From Scandinavium manionii (GTDB taxonomy: Bacteria > Pseudomonadota > Gammaproteobacteria > Enterobacterales > Enterobacteriaceae), in assembly GCF_024764775.1 (NCBI RefSeq), contig NZ_JALIGC010000034.1:1-64000 (forward strand): a DNA stretch of 64,000 nucleotides. The letters run 5' to 3'. Position 1 is the first letter of the stretch; every line of letters begins with the position of its first letter. Below the pieces are notes generated by a model. The model searched no databases. It was not told the DNA's origin and saw only the letters and a list, made by a program, of their open reading frames with translations. Shown here piece after piece: positions 52,924 through 62,037 of the stretch. The position numbers were made by a program, and so were the translations under genes.

Positions 52924-53984
52924 CGTCCCCCCTCCAGTCCGAGCATTTTTTGTACTGTCGCTATGTCGCTGTCGTGCTGCGCAAAATCGTCAAAAGCATA
53001 CTCAGCAACCGGAATGATGTGGTCGGAGATAAACTTCGCCCCTTCGCGCGCGCCCGCTTCGCCCGATTTCAGACAGCACTCCCACTCAAGCGTGGCCCAC
53101 CCCTCGTAGTCATACTGCGCGAGCCTGCTGAAAATGCCTTTAAAATCGACCTGCCCGTCGCCCAGCGAACGGAAACGTCCTGGACGCTCAACCCACGGCT
53201 GGAATCCTGCATATACGCCGCTGCGGGCAGAGCGTTGAAACTCCGCATCTTTTACATGGAAGGCCTTAATACGGGAGTGATAAAGATCGATAAAGCCGAG
53301 GTAGTCCATGTGCTGCAGCAGCATGTGGCTTGGGTCAAAGAGAATATTGCAACGCGGATGGTTATCAACGAGTTTCAGAAAACGCTCAAACGTGACGCCA
53401 TCATGCAAATCTTCACCGGGATGCAGCTCATAACAAACGTCGACGCCTGCCTCATCGAAGGCATCCAGTACGGGCCGCCAGCGTTTTGCCAGCTCCTTGA
53501 AGGCCTCATCGATAAGCACGGCATTGCGCGGCGGCCACGGATAGAAATATGGCCAGACCAGTGCGCCGGAGAAGGTGGCGTGGGCCTTCAGGCCCAGGTT
53601 TTGCGAAGCCCGGGCCGCCTGCTTCAGGCTTTCAATGCCCCACTGCTGGCGGGCCTGAGCATCGTGCGCCAGTTCAGGCGGGGCAAAACCAGCAAATGCA
53701 GCGTCGTAAGCCGGATGCACGGCAATCAGCTGGCCCTGCAAATGCGTTGAAAGCTCGCTGATTTTCAGACCGACGTTAGCCAGTGTGCCGCTGATTTCCG
53801 CACAGTAGTCTTTGCTTTCTGCTGCTTTGCGCAAATCAAAAATATGCGGCAGATGCGTCGGGATCTGCACCGCTTTGTAGCCCAGTCCGGCTGCCCAGAC
53901 TGCCAGGGTATCCAGAGAGTTAAAAGGCGGTCTGTCGCCAATAAACTGGGAGAGAAAAATAGATGGCCCTTTTAGCGTTTTCAT
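52920..53984 (-). CDS. Sugar phosphate isomerase/epimerase (xylose-isomerase-like TIM barrel)
   Basis: The 354-residue AP-endonuclease-family-2 barrel carries likely metal ligands in CYELHPGED, LFDPSHM, AFHVKDAEF and LEWECC. Members epimerise or dehydrate keto-sugars. It lies between two Gfo/Idh/MocA genes with one-base and four-base overlaps, so the three enzymes probably form one pathway. Confidence 0.87.
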   Translation of the reverse strand: MKTLKGPSIFLSQFIGDRPPFNSLDTLAVWAAGLGYKAVQIPTHLPHIFDLRKAAESKDYCAEISGTLANVGLKISELSTHLQGQLIAVHPAYDAAFAGFAPPELAHDAQARQQWGIESLKQAARASQNLGLKAHATFSGALVWPYFYPWPPRNAVLIDEAFKELAKRWRPVLDAFDEAGVDVCYELHPGEDLHDGVTFERFLKLVDNHPRCNILFDPSHMLLQHMDYLGFIDLYHSRIKAFHVKDAEFQRSARSGVYAGFQPWVERPGRFRSLGDGQVDFKGIFSRLAQYDYEGWATLEWECCLKSGEAGAREGAKFISDHIIPVAEYAFDDFAQHDSDIATVQKMLGLEGGR

Positions 53985-55072
53985 TACGAAACCTCCTTAA
54001 TGTTCACCATGCGCTGCTCGCGTGCCGCGAGATCAGCCGCCAGCACCACCGCCAGGCTCTCAATGGCCTGCTGCTGGTGCTGCGTTAAATCGTTATCCTC
54101 AAGAATTGCGCGGGCAAAATAGCGCTGTTCCTGACGGCAGAGTTCAAAGTGGTCAGGTTCGCTGGCCGCGCTTATCCATTCATCCATTTGGGCGAATTCA
54201 CCGTCGGCGTTTAGCCGGGAGTGATGCAGACGCAGGGACTCCGTGCGGGTGTGCGCTTCAACGTTTGCGGACTGCCCTTCACCGCCCGCCTCGCGGGCAA
54301 CGATGGAGGCGGAACCCTGCGGCCCGATAACGTCCTTAATAAAGAACGCCGTCTGGCTTACCATCGGCCCCCAGCCCGCCTCGTACCAGCCCACCGAACC
54401 GTCGGTAAAGCGCACCTGGAGCTGGCCGTAATTAAACTGTTTCTCCGGGATTTCATCGCTTAACCGCACGCCGATAGCGCTGACTGAAAGCGGACTGGCC
54501 CGGGTCATCTGGCACATCACATCCAGATAGTGCACACCGCAGTCCACGATCGGCGACAGCGACTGCATCAGCATTTTGTGGGTGTGCCAGGCAGTCCCGG
54601 CACTCTGCTGGTTAAGGTTCATGCGCATCACCAGAGGTTTACCGAGCGTATGTGCCAGTTCAATAAACTGCTGCCAGACTGGGTGATGACGAAGAATGTA
54701 GCCAACGACGAGTTTTTTACCCGTCAGCTGGGCCGTTGCTGCTACGCGTTTAGCACCGGAAACGGTGGTAGCGATGGGTTTCTCGATAAAGACATGACAA
54801 CCAGCGGCCAGGGCCGTCAGCGCCAGCACTTCATGGGTGTCCGGCCAGGTGGCGATACAAACTGCATCCGCCTGTGTCTGTTGAATCGCCTCCTGCATAT
54901 CATTGAACAGCGGGAGTTCGGCCCCCAGTTGCCGCTGAAGACGATTTTTGGAGTCTCCGCGGGCGACCAGCCCGCAGAGAGTAAATTCCGGAAGCGCCTG
55001 ATAGGCCAGAGCGTGAGCTGCGCCCATATTGCCGCAGCCCACTACCAGCACCCGGAGTGCCCTATCTGCCAT
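53984..55072 (-). CDS. Gfo/Idh/MocA-family oxidoreductase (second of two)
   Basis: The 362-residue protein starts LVVGCGNMGAAHALAY with the dinucleotide site, has FIEKPIATT (the EKP motif) and PIVDCGVHYLDVM with the catalytic Asp and His. The ATG at 55070-55072 has AAGGTG at a proper distance; a 49-codon extension upstream lies inside the transporter gene. It overlaps the transporter stop by 11 bp and the isomerase start by one base. Confidence 0.88.
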   Translation of the reverse strand: MADRALRVLVVGCGNMGAAHALAYQALPEFTLCGLVARGDSKNRLQRQLGAELPLFNDMQEAIQQTQADAVCIATWPDTHEVLALTALAAGCHVFIEKPIATTVSGAKRVAATAQLTGKKLVVGYILRHHPVWQQFIELAHTLGKPLVMRMNLNQQSAGTAWHTHKMLMQSLSPIVDCGVHYLDVMCQMTRASPLSVSAIGVRLSDEIPEKQFNYGQLQVRFTDGSVGWYEAGWGPMVSQTAFFIKDVIGPQGSASIVAREAGGEGQSANVEAHTRTESLRLHHSRLNADGEFAQMDEWISAASEPDHFELCRQEQRYFARAILEDNDLTQHQQQAIESLAVVLAADLAAREQRMVNIKEVS

Positions 55073-56309
55073 TAGCCGCACCTTCTTTGTAATGGAAGGT
55101 GAAGAAGAAGATCGCGGCGATAACAACTGCAGCGATAGCAGGCATCCACCAGAAGTGCTGCCACTGAACCAGCGCCTCAGCCCCCTGCGCGGTGACCGAG
55201 CGGTTGAACACCGCACCACTGATCTGCGAGCCGATGAGCATCCCCAGCCCGTAGGTGAACAGCACCAGCAGGCTCTGCGCCTGGCCTTTCACCTTGTCGC
55301 CCGCCACTTTATCGGTATAGATAAAGCCGATAACGAAGAAGAAGTCGTAGCACACCCCGTGCAGGATAATGCCGATGTAAATCATCCAGCGGGTTTCCTC
55401 CGCGATGCTCAGCGCGAACATGGCATAACGCGCAAACCACGCGAGCATGCCGATCAGCAGCATCATTTTGATGCCGAGGCGGCGGAAGAAGAACGGGATC
55501 AGCAGCATGAACAGTAGCTCGGACATCTGCCCAAAGGCAATTACCCCGCTGACGTTTTCAAAGCCCAGCGCGGAGATAAACGGCGCGGCGTAGGCGTAGT
55601 AAGCGGCCAGCGGAATGGAAATCAGCGTGGCGCAGATAATAAACACCATGAAGTGCTTTTGTTTCAGCAGCGCAAAGGCGTCGGCGCAGACCAGGTCACG
55701 CATGGAGAGAGGTTTGCCGCGATCCGGCGCTGGCGTGTTTGGCAGCGTGAAGCTGTAGATGCCCAGTACCACCGAGGCAACGGCAGCCATGGTAAAGATG
55801 CCAGTGCTGTCGGATAGCCCGCTCATCCCGACAATCAGACCGGCAACAATCCAGCCGATGGTGCCGAAGGCGCGCACAATCGGGAAGCCCTTCTCGCTGT
55901 TTGCCAGGCTGTGAAACGCGACGTTGTTGCTGAGCGCGATGGTCGGCATATAGCAAAGCATGTAGGCGAAAATGACCCACAGCAGACCACTTTGCCCGCT
56001 TTCAAACATACCCGGCAACCACCACAGCAGCGCCGCGCCAACAAGATGCAATATGCCCAGCACTTTCTGCGAGGCAAAGAAACGGTCAACCAGCATCCCG
56101 AGTACGAACGGCGAAAGGATCGAGGCGATTGGCCCGGTGGAATACGCATCCCCTATCACCGCGCTCAGCCCGTATTTGCCCATCACCACGCCCAGCGTCA
56201 CGTACCAGGCACCCCAGACGAAAAATTCCAGAAACATCATTAACGACAGGCGCGGGATCACCCATTTATGGGTAAGTACCTGAGCCCCAACGGCTGATTG
56301 AGAAGACAT
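55062..56309 (-). CDS. MFS transporter, nucleoside:H+ symporter (NHS)-like
   Basis: The 415-residue polytopic protein has about twelve helices. MFLEFFVWGAWYVTLGVVMG at the start and the later FFFVIGFIYTDKVAG resemble NupG/XapB-type symporters. It is the first gene of the operon, with a GGAGG ribosome site, and faces the LacI gene across two operators. It probably brings in the glycoside or nucleoside that the enzymes process. Confidence 0.85.
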   Translation of the reverse strand: MSSQSAVGAQVLTHKWVIPRLSLMMFLEFFVWGAWYVTLGVVMGKYGLSAVIGDAYSTGPIASILSPFVLGMLVDRFFASQKVLGILHLVGAALLWWLPGMFESGQSGLLWVIFAYMLCYMPTIALSNNVAFHSLANSEKGFPIVRAFGTIGWIVAGLIVGMSGLSDSTGIFTMAAVASVVLGIYSFTLPNTPAPDRGKPLSMRDLVCADAFALLKQKHFMVFIICATLISIPLAAYYAYAAPFISALGFENVSGVIAFGQMSELLFMLLIPFFFRRLGIKMMLLIGMLAWFARYAMFALSIAEETRWMIYIGIILHGVCYDFFFVIGFIYTDKVAGDKVKGQAQSLLVLFTYGLGMLIGSQISGAVFNRSVTAQGAEALVQWQHFWWMPAIAAVVIAAIFFFTFHYKEGAANGR

Positions 56310-56355
56310 ACATCCTCCACGACAGAGTATTGATTTAAGGGTAAGAGGTTATTTT

Positions 56356-56401
56356 TGTAATCGATTACATTAACAGATCATTAAAAATGTAATCGATTTC
56401 A
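56356..56401. promoter_or_regulatory. Paired LacI-type operators
   Basis: TGTAATCGATTACA (56356-56369) is a perfect palindrome with the central CG of LacI-family operators. TGTAATCGATTTCA (56388-56401) is a near copy 32 bp away, about three helical turns. Confidence 0.85.
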
Positions 56402-56494
56402 GAAGGGTTGCCATCATGCCTGCGAATTATTTGATACTATTGATGCAAATCTGGAATGTGCTTCACAAATAGCCACTGCGCTTAAAGGATCAGC

Positions 56495-57466
56495 ATGTCG
56501 ATAGAGAAAGTCGCGCGTACTGCAGGTGTCTCCACCGCCACCGTCTCCAGAGTGCTGAACGGCAATCCTGCGGTTAAGCCTGATACCCGTGACAAGGTAC
56601 TGGCTGCCATTCAGTCCTGCGACTACCAGCCCAACCTGCTGGCCCGTCAGCTTCGCACGGCGCGCAGTCGCATGTTATTGGTCCTTGTCTCCAACATCAC
56701 CAACCCCTTCTGTGCTCGCGTCGTTCGCGGCATTGAAGAAGAAGCGGAAAAACACGGCTACCACATTCTTCTATGTAACTCTGAATCCCGACTAACGCGC
56801 GAATCCGCCTATCTCCAATTGCTGAGTGGCAAAGTCGTGGACGGCGTGATCACCATGGATGCCATCAGCTGTCTACCGGGCTTAACGACGCTTATCGGCG
56901 ATTCCCCGTGGGTGCAGTGCGGCGAAGGTGATCCGAGCTATAACGCCTCTTCCGTGACAATCGATAACTTCAAAGCGGCCGCGGCTGCGGTGGATCACCT
57001 TACCAGCAAGGGCTACAAGCGTATCGCACTGATCAACGGCGATCTGCGTTACCTCTATTCCCAGCAGCGTGAGGCAGGCTACCGGTCGGCGACAAGCAGT
57101 GCCTGGCAGGCCGTAGTTTATGCGGACACGCTCGAATATCAGGCTGGTGTGCAGGCAATGGCGGAACTGTTCACCATGCCGGAGCCGCCGGACGCCGTAT
57201 TTGCCATCTCGGACGCATTAGCCGGAGGTGCATTACATTACGCCCACATGAACGGAATACGAGTACCGCAAGATGTAGCAATTATGGGATTCGACGGCGT
57301 GCCGTTCGGCTCGGTAACCAGCCCGCCGCTGACCACAGTCGAACAGCCAATGCACCAGTTGGGCGTGCGCAGCGTACAGCTCCTGCTAGAGAGAATTGAT
57401 AACCCGGAGGTGGAAACGGTGAATGAAATTCTGGACTGGAAACTGGTGGTGCGCGGATCGGTGTAG
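56495..57466 (+). CDS. LacI-family transcriptional repressor
   Basis: The 323-residue protein has the N-terminal HTH SIEKVARTAGVSTATVSRVL, the hinge YQPNLLARQLRT, and a periplasmic-binding-like ligand domain (LVLVSNITNPFCARVVRGIE, MGFDGVPFGSVTSPPLTTVEQP). It is divergent from the transporter operon with two operators between, so it very likely represses that operon until its sugar ligand appears. Confidence 0.92.
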   Translation: MSIEKVARTAGVSTATVSRVLNGNPAVKPDTRDKVLAAIQSCDYQPNLLARQLRTARSRMLLVLVSNITNPFCARVVRGIEEEAEKHGYHILLCNSESRLTRESAYLQLLSGKVVDGVITMDAISCLPGLTTLIGDSPWVQCGEGDPSYNASSVTIDNFKAAAAAVDHLTSKGYKRIALINGDLRYLYSQQREAGYRSATSSAWQAVVYADTLEYQAGVQAMAELFTMPEPPDAVFAISDALAGGALHYAHMNGIRVPQDVAIMGFDGVPFGSVTSPPLTTVEQPMHQLGVRSVQLLLERIDNPEVETVNEILDWKLVVRGSV

Positions 57467-57474
57467 GGGTGAAC

Positions 57475-57690
57475 GGCTTTGTTGAATAAATCAGATTTGG
57501 GGCAAGCATCTTCGTAGCTGGTTGCCGTTGTCAGATAATACGCACGCTTTCTGGCATGCCTGCCTTCGTCATTTTGTTCAGTGCACGCACCATGGCCAAA
57601 GCCTCTGCAACCTGACCATCGTAGTCACGCAACGTCAGCGAACCACCGAACAACTGCTTTACCCTGTGCGTCGCCGCGTATCGTAAGCAC
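57475..57690 (-). mobile_element. Truncated IS903-type element, right end
   Basis: The 18-bp repeat GGCTTTGTTGAATAAATC lies at 57475-57492, 8 bp after the LacI stop. Inside it is the 3' part of an IS5-family transposase gene on the minus strand. The left part of the element is missing; the break is near 57680-57700. It has the same orientation as the element at 1-127. Confidence 0.8.
57531..57676 (-). pseudogene. IS5-family transposase, C-terminal fragment
   Basis: The minus strand reads HRVKQLFGGSLTLRDYDG and then EALAMVRALNKMTKAG before the stop at 57531-57533. These are the last roughly 45 residues of IS903-type transposases. Upstream sequence loses similarity, so the gene is dead. Confidence 0.78.
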
Positions 57691-57992
57691 CATCCGCCGC
57701 CGCTAACCTGACTTTTCGGTGGGTCTGCCGGACAACCCCCGGGAGAGCTTCAGCGTCCGTGACATCTGCTGTGTGCCAGAAGCGGAAGGTGTTTACATCA
57801 TACGGCATTTACTTATAGGCGCAGGTCATCTGGATAATCTCGGCCCGGGAAAGGGTTTCTTTCGTAATGATGAGAGTAACAGACGGTCTCCAGGGCATGC
57901 CTGATAAGTAGAGCAGTTTCCTTTGTCAGTTGAACTAACAGCATTCGTAGCGGCTGATGCCCTGGCTGCAACAGGGATCAGCCTTTTAAAGA
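57691..57992. other. Scrambled stretch between IS remnant and SDR gene
   Basis: A 61-codon plus-strand opening (57719-57904) has no ribosome site and no recognised family. A hairpin (ggctgat...atcagcc, about 57952-57986) followed by TTTT resembles an intrinsic terminator for plus-strand transcription, perhaps left from a lost gene. Confidence 0.4.
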
Positions 57993-58718
57993 TTAATGCA
58001 TGCTCTGCGTTGGCCTGACTACTATTTCATTTACGTCTACATTATCTGGCTGCTCGATAACGTATCGTACTGCCCGACCTATCGCATCTGGCTGCAAAGC
58101 AATGGAACGGTAGCTTTTCATCGCTTCAGCTGCTGTTGGATCGGTGATGCTGTTAGCAAGCTCGCTTTCGACTACACCTGGGTGTACACACGTAACCCTT
58201 AGCTGACTATTCTCCTGACGTAATCCATCAGAAATAGCCCTCACTGCAAACTTTGTAGCACAGTAAACAGCAGCGGTTGGAGACACGGTCAACGCACCGA
58301 TTGAAGCTATATTAATGATATGCCCGGATGCACGCTCCAGCATCGAAGGCAATACTGATGCGATACCATAAAGCACACCTCTGATATTAACATCAACCAT
58401 TTGGTCCCATTCATCAACTTTAAGCGAGGCCATAAGTGACAGCGGCATAATACCGGCGTTATTGATTATTACATCAACTCGTCCCCATTTAGTCAGGGCA
58501 TAGTCAGTAAACTGTTGTACTGATTTTCGGCAAGTAACGTCGAGCATATGGCTGTCAACTTCTGCACCATAAAAACGTAACTCCTCCGCAAGCTGAGCTA
58601 AACGCTCTTCGCGACGAGCGCCCAATAACAGAATTGCATCAGTTTTGGCCAGTTCCATCGCAATTCCTGCACCAATACCACTGGATGCCCCGGTAATTAA
58701 GATCACTTTCTTAGTCAT
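57993..58718 (-). CDS. Short-chain dehydrogenase/reductase
   Basis: The 241-residue classical SDR has TGASSGIGAGIA near residue 9, NNAG, catalytic Ser in IASIG and the YCATK pair. It is similar to NADP-dependent oxidoreductases of the YdfG type. It is divergent from a LysR gene whose product probably regulates it. The base composition is lower in GC than the flanking backbone. Confidence 0.87.
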   Translation of the reverse strand: MTKKVILITGASSGIGAGIAMELAKTDAILLLGARREERLAQLAEELRFYGAEVDSHMLDVTCRKSVQQFTDYALTKWGRVDVIINNAGIMPLSLMASLKVDEWDQMVDVNIRGVLYGIASVLPSMLERASGHIINIASIGALTVSPTAAVYCATKFAVRAISDGLRQENSQLRVTCVHPGVVESELANSITDPTAAEAMKSYRSIALQPDAIGRAVRYVIEQPDNVDVNEIVVRPTQSMH

Positions 58719-58817
58719 ACATCTTCCCCTGTTTACGTAGTGCTGGTGATCTTACTCTGGGCAAACTATAAAGATAATCCGGCGATTACTTAACAGACTC
58801 GTAACGATGGCTAACCA

Positions 58818-59702
58818 ATGACAGTTGATAAAAACGCGCTTGAGGTATTCGTACTGGTTGCACAGACTCGTAATTTTCGTATAGCGGCAGAGCGATTGGG
58901 AGTGACGCGTTCGGCTATTAGTCAGACTTTACGTCGGCTGGAAGAACAACTGAATATTTCACTGATGCATCGCACAACACGAAGTATTAATCTGACCGAG
59001 GCAGGAAAGCAGCTTTATGACGAGGTCGCTCCCGCTATTGAACAACTCAATTGCGCAGTGACAGACATCGCTGAGCAGATTGCAGAACCGCGTGGTCAGC
59101 TGCGGCTGGCTGTATCATCAATTGCTGAAAGGATAATTGGTGGCAAATTGCTGGCAGATTTTATTTCCGCGTACCCTCATATCGAACTGGAAATTACTAT
59201 CACCGATGATGAGTTCGATATTGTGGAGCAGGGCTACGATGCTGGCGTGCGGCTCGGAGAGGTTATCGCACAGGATATGATTGCGATCCCGGTTTCAACC
59301 TTACAACGGCAAGTCGTGGTAGCCTCCCCGGGCTATATTACGCAATATGGCGCTCCGCAACATCCCAATGAGTTGATCAATCATCGCTGCATTGGCTGGC
59401 GAAAATCCCCAGGTATTGCACCTTATCGTTGGGAGTTTGCCGAACAAGGACGTGATTTTGACGTGAATGTAAGCCCTCAACTCACTACCAACGATATGGG
59501 GGTGATGATTCGTACGGTTTGCGCAGGTGGCGGAGTAAGCTTTGGAATGGCAGAATCTTTTCAGCCATTTATCGATCGTGGAGAACTGGTATCGCTTTTA
59601 GATGACTGGCTACCTACTTTTCCAGGCTTTTATCTCTATTTCTCTGGCAGGAAACATCTTGCACCAAAAGTCAGAGCATTTATCGATCATGTCAGGATGT
59701 GA
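58818..59702 (+). CDS. LysR-family transcriptional regulator
   Basis: The 294-residue protein has the N-terminal HTH (NALEVFVLVAQTRNFRIAAE, LGVTRSAISQTLRRLEEQ) and a LysR substrate-binding domain. It is divergent from the SDR at 57993, the usual layout for a LysR regulator and its target. The ligand is unknown. Confidence 0.9.
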   Translation: MTVDKNALEVFVLVAQTRNFRIAAERLGVTRSAISQTLRRLEEQLNISLMHRTTRSINLTEAGKQLYDEVAPAIEQLNCAVTDIAEQIAEPRGQLRLAVSSIAERIIGGKLLADFISAYPHIELEITITDDEFDIVEQGYDAGVRLGEVIAQDMIAIPVSTLQRQVVVASPGYITQYGAPQHPNELINHRCIGWRKSPGIAPYRWEFAEQGRDFDVNVSPQLTTNDMGVMIRTVCAGGGVSFGMAESFQPFIDRGELVSLLDDWLPTFPGFYLYFSGRKHLAPKVRAFIDHVRM

Positions 59703-59978
59703 AAGGTTTTAAGTTTGAATGGTCGAATTATAGAAGATATTTCATAGCCATTTACTATGGGGAAGTGAAAGCGCTAATGCCCGGTATTCGCTCATACCAG
59801 ACGCGCTGCCAGCACACATAACCTCTGGGAAAACACTTGTTCACCTGCACCCTTCGCAGTAATCTCGCCCGGCACCTGCAACATCCGTTGCCTGGATTAG
59901 CCTCCAGAAAAACTTGGTGGATACACAATGGCGGATTTACGCCGTTGAATATTTCACTTGGTGTATGGAGTTCAACCG

Positions 59979-60203
59979 ATGACTCCCCTTCTTCCCCCAG
60001 ACTGCGATTTACTGACTATCCCCTTTAGCGCCTCAACCGATTTTCTCGATCTGGCCGACTGCTGCGACCGCTTTGCGGCAACCCTGAATGAATGCGTCAG
60101 CCAGCAGAACATTGATTGGATAATGGAGGGGTTGTGCCAGCGCATCGGGTTGGCACAACCCCAATCGGACAACAGACGAGTCACACAGCGGAAATTCTGC
60201 TAA
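59979..60203 (+). CDS. Hypothetical protein, 74 aa
   Basis: The unrecognised small protein starts MTPLLPPDCDLLTIPFSAS and has five Cys residues. A GGAG ribosome site sits 8 bp before the ATG, which supports translation. It lies between the LysR gene and xthA, at the edge of the accessory region; 59703-59978 before it holds no supported gene. It could be a small leftover of a mobile element. Confidence 0.45.
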   Translation: MTPLLPPDCDLLTIPFSASTDFLDLADCCDRFAATLNECVSQQNIDWIMEGLCQRIGLAQPQSDNRRVTQRKFC

Positions 60204-60241
60204 CATCCGTGCATCATTCACCTTGCACAGTGGCAGCGACT

Positions 60242-61048
60242 ATGAAATTTCTTTCTTTTAATATCAACGGCCTGCGCGCCCGCCCACACCAGTTACAAGC
60301 CATCGTCGACAAGCACCAGCCAGACGTTATCGGCCTGCAGGAAACCAAAGTTCACGACGACATGTTCCCGCTCGAAGATGTCGCGAAGCTCGGCTACAAC
60401 GTGTTTTATCACGGTCAGAAAGGCCATTACGGCGTGGCGCTGCTGACCAAAGAGACGCCGATCTCCGTGCGTCGCGGTTTCCCGGGCGACGATGAAGAGG
60501 CCCAGCGCCGCATCATCATGGCGGAAATCCCATCCCCGTTCGGCAACGTCACGGTGATTAACGGTTACTTCCCACAGGGTGAAAGCCGCGACCATCCGAC
60601 CAAATTCCCGGCCAAACAAAAGTTTTACCAGGACCTGCAAAATTACATCACCAGCGAACTGAAGCCTGAGAACCCGGTTCTGATCATGGGCGACGTGAAC
60701 ATCAGCCCGACGGATCTGGACATCGGTATCGGGGAAGACAACCGCAAACGCTGGCTGCGCACCGGGAAATGTTCATTCCTGCCGGAAGAGCGCGAATGGA
60801 TGGATCGTCTGGTTGGCTGGGGCCTGGTGGACACCTTCCGTCATGCGAACCCGGAAACGCAGGACCAGTACTCGTGGTTCGACTACCGTTCAAAAGGGTT
60901 TGATGACAACCGCGGCCTGCGTATCGACCTGCTGCTGGCAAGCCAGGGCCTGGCGCCGCATTGCATCGAAACCGGGATCGACTACGAAATTCGCAGTATG
61001 GAAAAACCGTCCGACCACGCGCCGGTGTGGGCGACATTTAAGAAATAA
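60242..61048 (+). CDS. xthA: Exodeoxyribonuclease III
   Basis: The 268-residue AP endonuclease/exonuclease equals E. coli XthA in length. Signature segments are FNINGLRARPHQL, QETKVHDDMFP with the metal Glu, GDVNISPTDLD and the C-terminal SDHAPVWATF with the catalytic Asp-His. It cleaves at abasic sites and degrades duplex DNA 3' to 5'. The ATG at 60242 gives the family N-terminus. Confidence 0.96.
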   Translation: MKFLSFNINGLRARPHQLQAIVDKHQPDVIGLQETKVHDDMFPLEDVAKLGYNVFYHGQKGHYGVALLTKETPISVRRGFPGDDEEAQRRIIMAEIPSPFGNVTVINGYFPQGESRDHPTKFPAKQKFYQDLQNYITSELKPENPVLIMGDVNISPTDLDIGIGEDNRKRWLRTGKCSFLPEEREWMDRLVGWGLVDTFRHANPETQDQYSWFDYRSKGFDDNRGLRIDLLLASQGLAPHCIETGIDYEIRSMEKPSDHAPVWATFKK

Positions 61049-61056
61049 CGCCCCTT

Positions 61057-61089
61057 CGCCTGACGTTGTCGCCGACGTCAGGCGTTTTT
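61057..61089 (+). terminator. xthA terminator
   Basis: The stem cgcctgacgt/acgtcaggcg is followed by five T residues. Confidence 0.88.
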
Positions 61090-61205
61090 GTCCCGAGAAA
61101 TGCGCGCTGTAGCCTCTTTACTTGCGTGATATCAAAGACGTGGCCCGCCGGGCGCAGGGTAAAATGCGCGTCCCAAATGCCCCTCATACCCCACGGAGAA
61201 CACGG

Positions 61206-61348
61206 ATGCCAAAGAAGCCCTGAAAAGGACAGAATGTAAGCTGCTCCTGCTATTACTTCTCTCCGGCATTGTGCTTTTCGTTGTTCATCATAGCGGCCTC
61301 GCCGCGCTGTTTACGCCTGCCGAAACGGCTGAACGAGGCCCGCAGTGA
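61206..61348 (+). pseudogene. Probable ydjX remnant (N-terminal stub)
   Basis: From 61208 one frame reads AKEALKRTECKLLLLLLLSG and then IVLFVVHHSGLAALFT before a stop at 61346-61348. The pattern resembles the first membrane helix of YdjX (basic start, hydrophobic run, VIYAIHAFGL-like end), a gene that follows xthA in E. coli. The only nearby ATG (61206) is out of frame, so a frameshift and a large deletion are implied. ydjY is also missing. Confidence 0.45.
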
Positions 61349-62037
61349 CGCGCGTCTGGCGTTCCCGCGCTGCGCTGTTGCTGGCTGTCTGTATAATGCT
61401 GGGCGCTTACCTGCTGTTCCCAGGCGTGAAGGCGTTTGTTGATGGCAGCTTCGCGGCTTTTGCTCACTTCGACAGCGCCGATCTGGAACGTTTCATTCAA
61501 TCCTGGGGCCCGCAGGCTGCCGCCGTTTCCTTCTTTTTGATGATCCTGCAGGCCATTGTCGCCCCGCTCCCCGCCTTTCTGATCACCTTCGCTAACGCCT
61601 CGCTGTTTGGTGCTTTCTGGGGCGGCGTGCTGTCGTGGACCAGCGCGATGGCGGGCGCGGCATTGTGCTTTTATATCGCCAGAATCCTCGGGCGCGGCGC
61701 GGTGGAAAAGCTGACCGGCAAAACGGTGCTCGATAGTATGGACACCTTTTTTAATCGCTACGGCAAACACACGATCCTCATTTGCCGCCTGCTGCCGTTC
61801 GTGCCCTTCGACCCGATTAGCTATGCCGCCGGGCTGACGTCGCTGCGCTTTCGTTCGTTTATGCTGGCAACCGGGCTCGGCCAATTGCCTGCCACTGTTG
61901 TCTACTCCTGCGTCGGCAGCTGGCTGACGGGCGGCACGTACTGGCTGGTCACCGGGCTGCTGACCCTGTTCGCCCTGGCTATCCTGTTGATGACGGCTAA
62001 AAAATTCTACGCTGAACGCCAAAAGAGGTCCCGATAA
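61345..62037 (+). CDS. ydjZ: TVP38/TMEM64 (DedA/VTT) family membrane protein YdjZ
   Basis: The 230-residue membrane protein has the VTT-domain core: PLPAFLITFANASLFGAFWGG, ALCFYIARILGRGAVEKL, LICRLLPFVPFDPISYAAGL. It resembles E. coli YdjZ more than YdjX in its FPGVK-FVDG start. Relatives act in lipid scrambling or transport. The start is GTG overlapping the stop of the ydjX stub. Its stop overlaps the ynjB start by one base (TAATG). Confidence 0.85.
   Translation: MTRVWRSRAALLLAVCIMLGAYLLFPGVKAFVDGSFAAFAHFDSADLERFIQSWGPQAAAVSFFLMILQAIVAPLPAFLITFANASLFGAFWGGVLSWTSAMAGAALCFYIARILGRGAVEKLTGKTVLDSMDTFFNRYGKHTILICRLLPFVPFDPISYAAGLTSLRFRSFMLATGLGQLPATVVYSCVGSWLTGGTYWLVTGLLTLFALAILLMTAKKFYAERQKRSR

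Noticed and set aside
1..57690. Two IS903-type ends in the same orientation as the borders of a composite transposon
   Set aside because: The right copy is only a truncated end and the interval is mostly conserved backbone (trp, chb, ast), so transposition as one unit is not credible.
57719..57904. 61-codon frame after the IS remnant
   Set aside because: It has no ribosome site or recognised family and lies in scrambled sequence.
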